A stretch of DNA of 64,000 bases from Ptychodera flava (Eukaryota > Hemichordata > Enteropneusta > Ptychoderidae). The notes under the pieces were generated by a model that searched no databases, was not told the origin of the DNA, and worked only from the letters and a program-made list of their open reading frames with translations. The position numbers and the translations under genes are program-made. Numbering within the stretch: the stretch's first letter is position 1; each line of letters opens with the position of its first letter. The stretch is from assembly GCF_041260155.1 (NCBI RefSeq), contig NC_091931.1:13356361-13420360 (forward strand). The letters run 5' to 3'. This document shows, piece by piece, positions 49,601 to 60,060 of this stretch.

Positions 49601-52600
49601 TTAACAATTTACATACTTAACATAATCCACGAAGCCCTATTTTCATCACTCGTTCAATTTAATGTCTCTCCGGGAAAAGCGCATTTTTATCAGGGAGATA
49701 GGGGGCCAGTATGGACAGCCATGACTAAATTAAGTGGTCTAATATCATGTTGTCATGAGTATAATCATGTTGTTATGTGCATTGAACATATCGTTGAAAG
49801 CATTTACAATGTTTTCCCAGGAATTTAAAGTGTTGTCCTAGGCATTCAGCATGTTGTTTTTGGAATTCAGAATGTTGTCCCAGCCATTTAGTATGTTGTC
49901 TGAGGCATTTAACATGTTGTCCGAGGCCTTTCAAATGTTGACCCAGGCATTTACTGTGTTGTCCTAGGCATTTACTATCTTTCGCCAGGCACTGACCACG
50001 CTATCCTAGACATTCGGTATATTCTTCTTGGCATTTACTATGTTCTCACAAGCTTTTAAAATGTAGTCCTAGGTATAATAGGTCATATTATGGCCTATTG
50101 CATTTGCAATGTGTATATATCTGCATGATTTAGTATACAAAAACTGAAGCACTGTTACTGTTGATATAAAGTTAGTTCATGATTTATTTCTAGGTTTTCT
50201 TAGTATTCTGTCCATACTTGTTTAATTTTTTTTTTTTGGGGGGGGGAGGGGAGAGGCCATCATGTATTTTCGTCTTTCAAAGACGAGCGGGGGTCACCAG
50301 TTTTGGTTCTGGATTAAGAGGGAAGGTCTGTCTATTTTTTAAAACCAATGAAGTGAACTTACCCGACCCTCAAAAACTGAGCGGTTCCTAAGAAATAAAT
50401 CACCAAACTAATTTACGCTCTCACGCAGCGTCCCATAAAAAGACGCAGCACATTCTGGGTACCACTGGCATGCAGTTTTTGACTTGCTCTAATATTTTAA
50501 TTACCGGCCGGGTTAAAGGTGGCGCAAGATCTAATTATTCTACTGGACAAAGTATCACAGTTTAGCATTTTGGCTTGGCTTTGCTGTTTCAAGTTGTTTT
50601 CCCTGCGTGTAGCCACAGGTGCGTGGCTCGGCGCTTCACTAAGCCCATATATTTGTTGTTCGGGCTAGGCTAGGCTCAATCTTATTAAAATCGTATTAAG
50701 GACTTTTTGCTGCAGTACTCCTCTCACTGAGGGTGCGACCGTAATACCGACAAATCTCGACATCGGATTTTCATCAGTGTGGCTAGGCTAGGCTAGGCTA
50801 GGGGCGACTAGGCCTAGGTTTTGAAGTTTGTCAGGCTGTTAAGCTAGGAAAACAGTCTACCCTAATTTGAGACAGTTCCTCACTGTTCAAGTTTCCTGTG
50901 GATAATTCCGCTAACATGCCAGGAAATCCCAAGAGAGTTTGACCGGTTGACCTCGCTGTTAATTTTATGCAGGAAATTACAATAACAATGCTTGGTCGAA
51001 TGACGCAGTGCCTTGAGGGTGGGATCGCCAGTGGTGTACGGGGAGGAGTACCTTCCCGATGGTGATAAGTGGTGCAGATTACCGTCGCCTAGGTGACTGG
51101 TGTATACGCATGCCAAAAGACACCTATGGTTGATTTCCTGTTGACCGGTCGGATGGCAGAGTTGCAAATACCTGGACTGAACCATTTGGTTTTTTGTGGG
51201 TGTCGGTGGTACTTTGACAATAAAAGTAAAGATGCACAGATATTGAGTTTATTGTCTTGTTTATGAGCGGCCAGTATTTCCAACAGCATGAATTACGTGC
51301 ATTTGCCCTAGAAGAAATAAATAATTTCGAATAAAACATCGCGAATGTAACCACATTCCCTAAGCTTGACGTACACTTAAGTGCCCCAAAGAACCATGGA
51401 ATCACCCAACTTTCGATCGAAGAGATGAGTTTTGCCAAACCGCGTATACAGAAAAAGTGGCAGATGACTTTATTTTTAGAATCATAGACAGTATAGCGAG
51501 ATGTAAAAAATGTGAAAGAGGCTCTCCACGTAACTATCCGAAATGTTTTTGTGTCGAGTTTGTGTTTGATTCGTTTCGAAAATGTGTTTCTACATTCTTA
51601 TCCGATTGTGTGTGTTAATAAAAATGTTTGTATCGCTTTGGATATTTGTAGAGAAGTTTGGATTAGTGTGTACGGTAATGTTTTCTTTGTGTGGGGAAAG
51701 CTTATGGCGAGACGCAGCCGGACCTATGTTGTTACAAAAGTTGATAAAGTCGCCCTTTGACGCTCGAGTTTCGAAACCCGAGTGTGGTTTCTCATCAGTC
51801 GCAGTGTCGATTCATTCCTTAGTTTGTGTATATGAAAATTTATTTTAATGCATTTTAGTGGTCTTGGTTTTCGATAAGCGAGGCAAGTATATTAATTTTT
51901 GGTCACGTTGTGAGTCCGTTTGGTGGTTCGGTTGTTTGTTCTATGTTTCTTTACTTCGGTAAATTTTGTTTTGACTGGTGTGTCTTTTAGATTTTTGCGG
52001 AGGTTTGTGAATTTTTAGGCAATAAGTACCACTGCGGGGTACGGATTTTATGTTTATTGGATCAAGATACTTACAAGTGTCCTGGTTGATGTGCTTGTTC
52101 TCGTACATTTTGATTAATAGTTCGTTTACTTTGTTTACTGTTTGTTCTGGCTTGTTGTGTATAATACTGAGTGTTGCGTAATTGCCTTTCGCATTCGAGT
52201 ATGTAATCGTTTGTGTTGACAATGACGAAAACCCGACCCTTGTCGAAGGTTTTTTTTTCCCGAAATTTGTCTATTGTTTGCAAGCTGGTTTATCGCGATT
52301 CTTTTAGCGCGCGACATGTTTTGTTTCCTTGTTTGAAAGGGTATCTCTAGAAGTGCGAGTTTAGCAGCTTCAGATAGCTTTCAAGGTTTTGTAATTTGTT
52401 GTTCGTGGAGCCCAATTTGACTTTTCTTTGAATTGGTGTTGTTGCGATTGTTTGTGTCTCACGACGTAGCGTAGTCATATTTTACGACTTTATTTGTTGA
52501 AATCCTGAGGTGGTTTTATTCTGTTTGGTTTTGTTGGTGTCCGAATTAATTTTAAGGCTTTTGCCTAGTACTATTTTACGGAGTTTCATAGTTTGAGCGA

Positions 52601-55600
52601 TGATAGGTTGTTAATGTTGCTGTCGGCTTTTCTTTGGAAATAGCTGATTTATTTCCACTGCCATTTCTTCTGTTACGTTACGGTGATTGTTTATTTTGTA
52701 TTTAATGTTGTGTTACAGTTGTTTGTTATGTGTACGATTTTTGTTTGTGTGTTCTATGTAATTTTATGGGTTTTTTTGGTAGTTCTCTTTTTGGAGTATT
52801 TGGTGGCCCTGAAAAGGGCCGCTTGGTATGGGTTTTTGTTAGCGCTTGGCGCGTTTGTTTTGGCGATAAGCCTAGCTTTTTTGTGCTTCTTTTCGCCGAT
52901 TCGATGTGCTTGGTGAGTAGGTGTTTGCCGCCTTCTTGTCACTGTGTGTGCGTACATGGACGGTCTGCATAGCCCTTGAATGTGGTCTCGATTTTACAAT
53001 CAAAATTACAATTTAGGAGTATATTTCAAAACTGATAAATGATTATGTTTTCACATGGGTTCACAAAATTTTACGGCTCGGACTATGATTTTACAAGTAT
53101 CAAAAGTATAAGGCGCGGGGTATTATATATTGACTGATTACTGTAGCTATGATAGGGTATACGTACATTCAGGACGGGCAGTAATTAGTAGGCAAAACAG
53201 GTGGTTTTCACCGCGGGCAGAACTCGGTGCAATGATACTGAACATTAATAGTAAGCCTGTCACCTTGAAGGTAATGCTGTAGGTGAAACAATTACTTCAA
53301 ACGCACGATGGTACAAACAACACCACAAGTGAAACGTACACATAGAAATACACGCGTTCCTACGTTATGCCCACCCGGGCCACGCGATTAAAATATGACT
53401 GATAATGCTGGATAGTGTTAATTGGGTCGGTAAACAGTCAATTAATAGTTTAATTAACTACCTGGGTGATTGGCAGGTCGTGTCTCACGACGCATATGCA
53501 AAGCAGGCCAAAAGACAAAAGCCCCCAAAGATATTGACAGCTGGCCAGGGGTCACCATGAATACGTAATGACGCTTCACTACGCAGAAACTGCGTAGTCA
53601 AGCCCTTCTTAACCGGTCAAACCCTCTTGGCATTTTCCCTCATGAAAAGTGGCGAATTATGCGAACCAAACACTGAATCAGGAAAAGTCATGGCCCTCTC
53701 CAAGGGCGAAACAATCTTATAAAATTGAATTTATAAAGCGGCTGCAGGACACTTCTTATAACCGACATGGGCCCTTCCAAAAGATCAAAGGTACAGTGCT
53801 TGAGTATGTGAATGAGAGTTTACATAGTCTCGAGTCAAACGGTCTTAGAGTTTATGGTTTTGTGTTACAGTGCATCTGTGTTGATTACGTGTGCGCATGC
53901 TCTATCATACTCAGGACAACAAGTCGTTAAATGCCTAGCAACATGTTGAAAGCCTAGGACAACATACTGAATGCCTTGAAAAACATATTGAATGCCTACA
54001 ACAACATATTGAATGCCTAGGACAATATGGTAAATGCCTATGACAACATATTGTTGAATGCATAGAACAATCGTGTAAATGCCTGGGATAACATATTGAA
54101 TGCCTAGGACAACATATGGTACATGCGTATGCCTAGGACAACATATTGAATGCCTAGAACAATATAACAAATGTTAAGGACAACACATTAAATGCCCGCG
54201 ACACCATATTGAATGCCTAGGACAATATGGTAAATGCCTAGGACAACACATTAAATTCATAGGACAACATGTTAAATGCCTAGGACAACAAATGGTAAAT
54301 GCGCATGCCAAGGACAACTTATTGAATGCCTAGAATAATATAGCAAATGTTTAGGACAACACATTAAATGCCTACGACAACATAGTGAATGCCTAGAACA
54401 ATATGGTAAATGCTTAGGACAACATATTAAATCCCTAGCACAGCATATCAAATGAATAGGAAACATATCAAATGCCTAGGACAACATAATGAATACCTAG
54501 AACAATATGACAAATGCCTACGACAACACATTAAATACCTACGGCAACATATTGAATGCCTAGAACAACATACTGAATGCTTCGGACAACATATTTGATG
54601 TCAATAACAATATTGGTTAGTGTCTAGGACAACACACATGAATGCCTAGGACAACATATTAAATCCCTAGCACAGTATATTGAATGCATAGGAAAACATA
54701 TCAAATGCCTAGGACAATATAATGAATGCCTAGGACAATGTGGTAAATGCCCAGGGCAACATATTAAATGCCTAGGACTACATACTGAATGCCTATAACA
54801 ATATAGTAAATGCCAAGGACAACACATTAATGCCTAGGACAATATATTAAATCCCAAGGACAGCATATCAAATGCCTAAGACAACATATCAAATGCCTAG
54901 GACAACATATTGAATGCCTAGGACAACGTATTGAATGTCTATAACAATATGGTTATGCCTAGGACAACATATTATATAAATGGCTAGGACAGCATATTGA
55001 ATGCTTAGTACACTATGCTAAATGTCAATGGAAACACTGGTAATTCCTAGGACAACATTTGAAATGCTTTCAACAATATGTAAAATGGATATCATAACTT
55101 ATTTATATTTTTGACAATATGATACTAGATCACTTGAGTCAGTCATGGCTTTCAATAGACCAGTTAACTAGTTAACTATTAACTAATGTCAGATGGACTC
55201 AAACGTTACAACAAAACATGCCGGTTTAGAATTAAAGATAGAATGATCCGCGGGGACAGATATGTGGATTCCAAAACGTTTACAATATTTTTTGGTCAAC
55301 CGTTTGAAAATTGACTTATTTTGAAACCCATGAAGTAAACAGTTTCCACTGGCTTATTTTTGTGAAAATCGAAAGTTTTGTTTCCCCGTAGAGTTAACAT
55401 ACGGTGGCGGTCATTTAGAATATCAAGTGTTAGTACATATTCAGTAATGTGCCGTCATCCGTCATCAGTTGCCTTCTCCTCTGAAACCGCATGTCTGATT
55501 GCTTTGAAATTTAACATGCAGTTCATTTGGAGTGAGCTCAGTTATGTTTGATCAAATTATGGTAAAATTTGCCCATTTGTATTTTTGGCCATATTTTGCT

Positions 55601-57283
55601 GTTTTTGATAAAAAATCTTCTTCGCGGAAACTGAATGTCTGATTGCTTTGACATTTTATATGCAGTTTACTTGGGGTGACTTCAGATAGGTTTTCAAATC
55701 GTGGTGAAATCTGCATATTTGTATTTCTAATAAGGCAATTTTTGTCACTTTTGGTCAAAAAACCTTCAAAAATCATCTTCTTCATACTGCTGTTCAGAGA
55801 GTTTTGATATTCGGGATACAGGTCCCTTGAGATGATATATTTTATATTTGTTCAAATTGTTAATATGCAAATTAGCGTTTTAAGGCAAGTTATGTAATTT
55901 TTGGTCAATAATCTTTTCCACCAAAATCGCTTGTCTTACACCTTTGATATTTGGTATACAGGTTCAAAGGGGATGATCAAAAATTATATTATCAAGTAAT
56001 GATGAAATCTACAAAATTTGTATTTTTGTGGAAATTTTGCAATGTTTGGTCCAAATATTTGTGTCTCAAACAGTAGTTGTCTGATAGCTTTGATATTTGG
56101 TGTACAGGTTCCTAGGGGTTATCTTACTTATGGTGTATTGAAATAATAATGAAATCTTCAATTTTGTATTTTAGGGGCAATTTTTGCCATTCGTCCCTTA
56201 TACCTCTGGTTGACATGTTCTTACAGTGAATTTCAAAATAGCTTAGAATTACAACGTGCTTTGGTAATTAGAAAATGTTTCTAGCGATAGAACATCCATT
56301 GCAAACGTTCTCCTTTGGTAGATGTTGCAACAATTTATCCCAATACAACGTCCACTGTTCTCAGTTATAGAACACGTTCACTGTAAAAATACCAATCTTT
56401 GGACCGACCCGTACACACTGTACGGAGAAAAAACCCTCGTTGCCCTTTCAGTGCAGTTTCATCGACGGGAAATGTGATAAAGGCAATATTAAGAAGCCAG
56501 TGTATAGGTGAGTATTTCAATGGGAATGCGGCAACACTGATGATATTGACTGTGGTACAGTGAACGTCGTAGTGGGTTAAATTGTTGCAAAATTTATCGA
56601 AGGAGAAGGTTTGTAATGAATGCAGGTGGCGTCATTTTCTATCGCCAGAAACAATTTTCTTATGACCAGGCACGTTGTAATTCTTAGCTATTTGGTATTT
56701 GAACGAGTTTTTGAGCAAACTGAATAGATGCCAGATGTATGGCAGTATGGCGTCGTTAACTGGTACTTTGATTGTGCACCATGCATTGAGTCGTCAAGTC
56801 TAGAATTTGTATTCGGAATACTTAATGGTGTTAGATTATGAAAAGCATTTGCCGTTTGACATATTGCTGAGGGTGGAAACGACTTTAATTACTAGACTTA
56901 GTATATAATGTAAGGTAGTCTACCTTCGACATACCTTCTAGACAACAAGTGCCTGACCATCCTGGATTGCATCTGCAAGACGATTGCAAAGGCGTGCCAC
57001 GACCATTGCAACCAGGGTTGTTACAGGATTGAGTCTTCCGCAGGGAATAGTGGCAGGATCCTCCATGTCGAGCCGGGCTTGTCACCTTACGAGTACTCGT
57101 CTGAGTTCCGCTGGTACCACACGGCACCGTACATGGGGTCCAGTTGCTCCAGGCGCTGACCCTGCAGTTTTCTCGTGGAGGAGGTCGACGCCGCCGACGC
57201 CGCCGCCAACCATCTACTGATCTAACGTCTAGCAACAGGCTGATCAGCAAAATGCAAAGCAAAGACCACACATGAAACTTCAT
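32047..57283 (-). CDS. Secreted TSP1 plus multi-EGF protein
   Basis: Read on the - strand, coding exons in order are 56935-57283 (signal peptide, TSP1), then EGF exons 47549-47674, 46811-46933, 45673-45795, 45258-45383, 44598-44720, 44058-44171, then four A-B-C blocks: 41853-41975, 40993-41115, 40300-40416; 39364-39486, 38561-38683, 37850-37966; 36944-37066, 36103-36225, 35427-35543; 34500-34622, 33656-33778, 32972-33088; and the terminal exon 32047-32189 ending CVELIDGD-stop. Every internal intron is phase 1 and all lengths fit one frame of about 892 codons. Most modules begin D-x-D-E-C and carry C-x-N-x4-F/Y-x-C-x-C, the calcium-binding EGF pattern that is also the Asp/Asn hydroxylation consensus. 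There is no transmembrane segment, so an extracellular matrix or secreted ligand role is likely. Linking the TSP1 exon over a 9.3-kb intron rests on phase and order and is the main uncertainty. Confidence 0.75.
32200..42010 (-). repeat. Four tandem copies of a three-exon EGF block
   Basis: Exons of types A (starts [12 protein letters not shown]), B ([11 protein letters not shown]) and C ([13 protein letters not shown]) repeat in the order A-B-C four times. Spacing between successive A exons is 2489, 2420 and 2444 bases; B and C exons repeat with the same period. Introns are also recognisably alike, for example the TCAAGCTAGCACCG core in every A-B intron. Similarity begins near 42010, about 35 bases into the intron preceding the first A exon, and continues through the intron before the terminal exon. 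The terminal EGF exon therefore occupies the place where a fifth A exon would be. Confidence 0.88.
42240..42480. repeat. Dispersed repeat fragment
   Basis: GGTAATTTGTTTC, then TTTGCACGGT-AT and CCAA-TTATTC, recur in order near 4800-4860, and a related block (AGAGTTAACA, GGTGGC-G-CATTT) appears near 55390-55420 and, reversed, near 43370-43400. These look like fragments of one dispersed non-coding repeat family. Borders are approximate. Confidence 0.4.
42603..42905 (+). pseudogene. Possible Mutator-like transposase domain fragment
   Basis: An open stretch of 100 codons contains [17 protein letters not shown], then [11 protein letters not shown] and [17 protein letters not shown]. These resemble, in order, the C-P-x-G-x-x-S-W, P-x-x-I/L-x-x-R-L and T-Q-N-x-N-E-S-x-N-x-x-W-x-x-C-P-K blocks of a Mutator-like transposase domain common in marine invertebrate genomes. 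Key positions differ, so it would be a decayed remnant. It lies antisense in an intron of the EGF gene. Assigned from memory of the family and weak. Confidence 0.35.
43863..43941. repeat. (GA)n microsatellite
   Basis: A pure GA array (CT on the coding strand) about 120 bases downstream of the EGF exon 44058-44171, within the next intron. Confidence 0.95.
45865..46368. mobile_element. MITE-like element with inverted ends and long internal hairpin
   Basis: The left end ATGCCCTGTC (45865-45874) and right end GACAGGGCAT (46359-46368) are exact inverted copies, with weaker similarity about 20 bases inward. Near the right half lies a hairpin with arms of roughly 55 bases (about 46168-46220 and 46231-46287; paired cores GCGCTGA/TCAGCGC, ATTAACGTTTATT/AATAAACGTTAAT and GCCAAAATTAA/TTAATTTTTGGC). 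A diverged second copy is at 23561-24190. No transposase is inside. It sits in an intron of the EGF gene. Confidence 0.75.
46619..46711. repeat. (TCTA)n / (TCCA)n microsatellite
   Basis: About sixteen TCTA units followed by a short TCCA run and TCTA again. It lies about 100 bases downstream of the EGF exon 46811-46933 on the coding strand. Confidence 0.95.
48200..49330. repeat. Diverged ~145-bp tandem repeat array
   Basis: About eight units, each opening with a variant of CATTAAATATGCAAATTAGC, then AATTGACATGATACTG, TGTCTTTG and CATCTGTACAAAGTTTCAT. One unit is shortened. Six units keep an exact ATGCAAAT octamer. It lies in the first coding intron of the TSP1/EGF gene and has no coding content. 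Confidence 0.8.
49741..50073. repeat. 21-bp tandem array, left arm
   Basis: About sixteen diverged 21-bp units with the consensus GGCATTTA-TATGTTGTCCTA. Orientation is opposite to the array at 53930-55085. Confidence 0.85.
50783..50802. repeat. Short (GGCTA)n run
   Basis: Four GGCTA pentamers; related GGCTAGGCTAGG strings also occur near 50665. Confidence 0.7.
51930..52650 (-). pseudogene. Penelope-like element reverse transcriptase remnant
   Basis: On the - strand, short frames carry blocks typical of Penelope-like reverse transcriptases: an upstream NNLSS-type block near 52600, INQLANNRQ near 52.28 kb, [15 protein letters not shown] and [12 protein letters not shown] (52.15-52.25 kb), and [13 protein letters not shown] leading to CLKIHKPP (51.98-52.15 kb), the equivalent of the L-P-K-I-H-K motif. 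The blocks lie in different frames, so it is a decayed fragment. The catalytic palm motifs were not found further downstream. It sits inside the 5.4-kb inverted-end segment. Confidence 0.6.
52651..53929. other. Middle of the 5.4-kb segment, nothing recognised
   Basis: No exon or transposase was recognised. A perfect 8-bp hairpin, CTACGCAG-AAA-CTGCGTAG, is at 53579-53597. A hydrophobic + strand open stretch (52683-52916) results from T-rich composition and shows no family likeness. Confidence 0.4.
53930..55085. repeat. 21-bp tandem array, right arm
   Basis: Roughly 54 units of 21 bases, consensus AATGCCTAGGACAACATATT plus one base, with a few short indels. Units alternate ACAACATATTG and ACAATATGGTA variants. 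There are no non-repeated spacers, so this is not a CRISPR-like array. Confidence 0.92.
55480..56185. repeat. Diverged ~155-bp tandem repeat
   Basis: About five units share TGTCTGATTGCTTTGA, a TACAGGTTC-type block, GATGAAATCT and TTTGTATTTTTG-GGCAATTTTTG. It is AT-rich and without coding content, and lies close to the TSP1 exon in the same intron. Confidence 0.75.
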
Positions 57284-57286
57284 TAT
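56935..57286 (-). CDS. First coding exon: signal peptide, Arg-rich stretch, TSP1 repeat
   Basis: The exon opens three bases after a strong acceptor (T-run then CAG, 57287-57288), so a 5' untranslated exon must lie further right. The ATG at 57281-57283 begins [20 protein letters not shown], a clear signal peptide, followed by a run of seven Arg and a Pro-rich turn. Then comes a thrombospondin type 1 repeat: [12 protein letters not shown], a basic middle, HGGSC and [14 protein letters not shown] fits the W-x-x-W tryptophan C-mannosylation motif; the C-x-x-S/T-C O-fucose motif is not met. The exon ends with a short Cys-rich tail ([16 protein letters not shown]) and a phase-1 GTATGT donor, compatible with the phase-1 EGF exons downstream. 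Confidence 0.8.
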
Positions 57287-58564
57287 CTGAAAAAAAACCA
57301 TCGAGTGATGATTGTCATTCAATAAGTATTTCATAAACTCTTAAACCTTAATAACCAATTTCAATATGTGTCAAAACCTTTCAAAATTGGTTTTGGAGAC
57401 TGAGAAACATCATAGTATACTGCTGTTGTACATATCAGGAACTTACCTTCTGAATATAGGACCAACTGCAAATGCAATAGAGAAGCAGTTTTCGAGACGA
57501 ATAAGCGTTATAGTCAGATGGCGTTTAATTATAATGCTGATTTCTGTACTAAATGTGATAAACTCCGATTGGATGACTTGCTACTCCTAATTAGTCACAC
57601 ATCACCGGTATTTCCAATTCAAGCATTTTATTGCATGCAATAAATGGCGAATTTTGTAAATGTCATTCTCGTAAAACAATAAAATCGCTATGACATTATT
57701 GAATGTAAAACTTCACTGAACCCGGATGTTTTTGACAGATTTGATGTTAAACAGCTACACAGACAAGGTGATCGAAAAACTAGCAAGAAAAGTGACGGGA
57801 AGTTTGGCGAGAGCACATCTTCTCTGAAACATTTCAATAGTGTGTATAGTCAAGTGTCCCGTTGAGGAATCAATAATAGCACATACACTTCACTACAATT
57901 TAAAAGAATTGTCAATATTGAAACAAACTTACAGTATCAATGATATTGCTAACATCGATTTATCCACAACACCACAAAACCTGCTCCCCATCTCACGCAT
58001 GCTCTCCAAGAGGTACGGTTTTCTTGTTTTTGAAACCCTTCGCTCAATTAAGTTGACAATTAGAACAGTCAACTAGGTAGTAAGGCCAATATACATCCAT
58101 GCGAATACATATAAAACGAGGGCTCGGTGGGCTACGTGTATCTGTAATCATATGTGAGTTCTCTGTATATTACTTTATCATCTATATGAATTTGTACTCC
58201 TTCCTTCGCTAAATGATTTTTCATGCACTCAAGAGCATATTGCTTCATTGATACCGTAACTATGGAGTACATGAGCGTGAATCTATAAAATGGACAAAAT
58301 TATCTCAAACATTGTCTACACATTGCTGTTTGAGAATACATCTCTTATGTACTCTGTCCAGTTGGGAAGATCGAGCCAGTGAGCTGATCATCAAAAAACT
58401 GTATTCCCACTACGATTGCAAAAAAAGTCCTACCCACCGACTAGTTTCCCCTCCCCGCTCCCAATTTGAAAACCAAATTCTCACGTCCCTAGTAGACGTT
58501 GGGAGTTTGGAATCAATCTGTTCTCTACGAAAGCCGCTGAGGGCCATCGTACTTCCTACTTCAA

Positions 58565-58790
58565 TATTTCAACGCGACTTCTCACTTCAAAATTTCATTT
58601 CTAAATTTAGAAACTCCTACACATTTCTCACTTCAAAATTTCGTGCGACTTCTCACTTCAAAATTTCATTTCTAAATTTAGAAACTCTTACACATTTCTC
58701 ACTTCAAAATTTCGTGTAATGGGGACTTCTCACTTCAAAGTTTTGCTTCTAAAATTAGACACTTCGACAAACTTCTCACTTCATAATGTT
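58565..58790. repeat. Small CTTCTCACTTCAAAATTTC array
   Basis: Five or six repeats of CTTCTCACTTCAAAATTTC, here embedded in a longer two-part unit of about 70 bases containing TTTCTAAATTTAGAAACTC. This is the first member of the repeat family that dominates the next 4 kb. Confidence 0.85.
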
Positions 58791-58849
58791 GACGACCCAC
58801 AATTCCTGTAACAAGATGGTGGCAGTCAGGACACATGGTCGAGACGGCT

Positions 58850-60055
58850 GAGATCGTGTATGTTTCGCGATTTAGCAGGTAAGATTTCCATTGATTTTAT
58901 CATAAGTCAGTTGATGTGTGCAATAATGCAGCTGCCGCGAACCTAATACCGAGGTACGATTGAAAACGTTTGAACACACGACCGATGAAATAAGATGATC
59001 AACGAACTGATCAAGGACGGTGATTCCTCCATAATTAATACATTCCCCCACTATTTATGAGCGAATGTGTGGATAGGCAATATTGACACTCACAGAAATC
59101 TCTCATACATGAATTGCGTAAATACTTCTTCGATTTCTGCAGATTTCCTCAACAGAGGTCGACAGGCATTTACTCGAACGAGCTCTTATATTGTTAGAAA
59201 TTGTAGTGCTGTAACTTAGGCTTTCTGTTTGAAGACTATTTACAACCGAGATATTTTACCTGTAAAAGGTAACATAAAAGCATAAAAAACATCACAAATG
59301 AGTTTTAGTTTAGGTATTTTGTAATAAATGACACTAAAACGTTCATACATCTAACAACAAAATCAAGTTTCTGAATTTATAGGCTCTGGTACGTATTTCT
59401 CACTTCAACTTTGTAGATTTAGACTTTGGCACGTATTTCTCGCCTAAACTACAGTATTATTTTTTTCTCACTTCAAAGTTTCGCCAGGACTTCTCATTCC
59501 AAAAAATGCCCAACTTCTCACTTCAAAAAATGTCCGACTTCTCACTTCAAAATTTCGCTACGACTTCTCACTTCAAAAAAATTCCGACTTCTCACTTCAA
59601 AATTTCGCTACGACTTCTCACTTCAAAAAAATTCCTACTTCTCACTTCAAAATTTCGCGAGGACTTCTCACTTCAAAATTTCACTACGACTTCTCACTTC
59701 AAAAAAATTCCGACTTCTCACTTCAAAATTTCGCGAGGACTTCTCACTTCAAAATTTCGCGAGGACTTCTCACTTCAAAATTTCGCTACGACTTCTCACT
59801 TCAAAAAAAATTCCGACTTCTCACTTCAAAATTTCGCTACGACTTCTCACTTCAAAATTTCACTACGACTTCTCACTTCAAAAATTTTCCGACTTCTCAC
59901 TTCAAAATTGTGTTTCTAAATTTAGACCTATCTAAGCATTTCCCACTTCAAAATTTAGCCATCCCATAATTTCTTTCACCACATGACACAGAGACAAGAT
60001 GGTCGCCAACGCTGGACATTATAATCACCGTAACACGGTAGGACTGTCTCACGAT
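58850..60055. repeat. Large satellite unit 1 (diverged)
   Basis: A leader of about 550 bases (TTCGCGATTTA, GTAAGTCAG-TG-TGTGCAA, TTTATGAGCGAATGTGTGGAT) is followed by a 24-26 bp array (59455-59915) and a trailer (CCATCCCATAATTTC, GACAAGATGGTCGCC). The order is the same as in units 2 and 3, but the leader differs at many positions. Confidence 0.8.
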
Positions 60056-60060
60056 TTAAG

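Larger units (their letters stand above)
49712..55160. mobile_element. 5.4-kb element with inverted ends made of 21-bp tandem repeats
   Basis: The left end (about 49720-50075) and right end (about 53930-55150) are inverted copies. The outermost blocks match well: AGCCATGACT plus AAGTGGTCTAATATCAT on the left against the complement of ATGATACTAGATCACTT plus AGTCATGGCT on the right. Inside each end is a tandem array of a 21-bp unit, about 16 units left (GCATTTAGTATGTTGTC-type) and about 54 units right (AATGCCTAGGACAACATA-type), in opposite orientation. The 3.8-kb middle holds a broken Penelope-like reverse transcriptase on the - strand and otherwise no recognised gene. The layout resembles a foldback-type transposon, though two inverted satellite blocks is the alternative. 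No target duplication was identified. Confidence 0.6.

Noticed and set aside
51089-51438. Overlapping 66-104 codon frames on the - strand inside the 5.4-kb segment
   Set aside because: They do not continue the Penelope-like reverse transcriptase and have no known motif.
52683-52972. Hydrophobic + strand frames suggesting a small membrane protein
   Set aside because: T- and G-rich strand composition explains the hydrophobicity; there is no splice or start context.
53930-55085. CRISPR-like appearance of the regular 21-bp array
   Set aside because: Units are contiguous with no unique spacers, and the genome is eukaryotic.
56984-57220. 78-codon + strand frame opposite the TSP1 exon
   Set aside because: Shadow of the real - strand exon, which has a signal peptide, Cys pattern and splice sites.
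59426-59935. Long open frames through the CTTCTCACTTCAAAATTTC arrays, also at 61199-61690 and 62297-63018
   Set aside because: The repeat lacks stops in two overlapping frames at once, giving the same few peptides in different order. Unit lengths of 24-26 bases shift frame constantly, so no protein repeat is kept.
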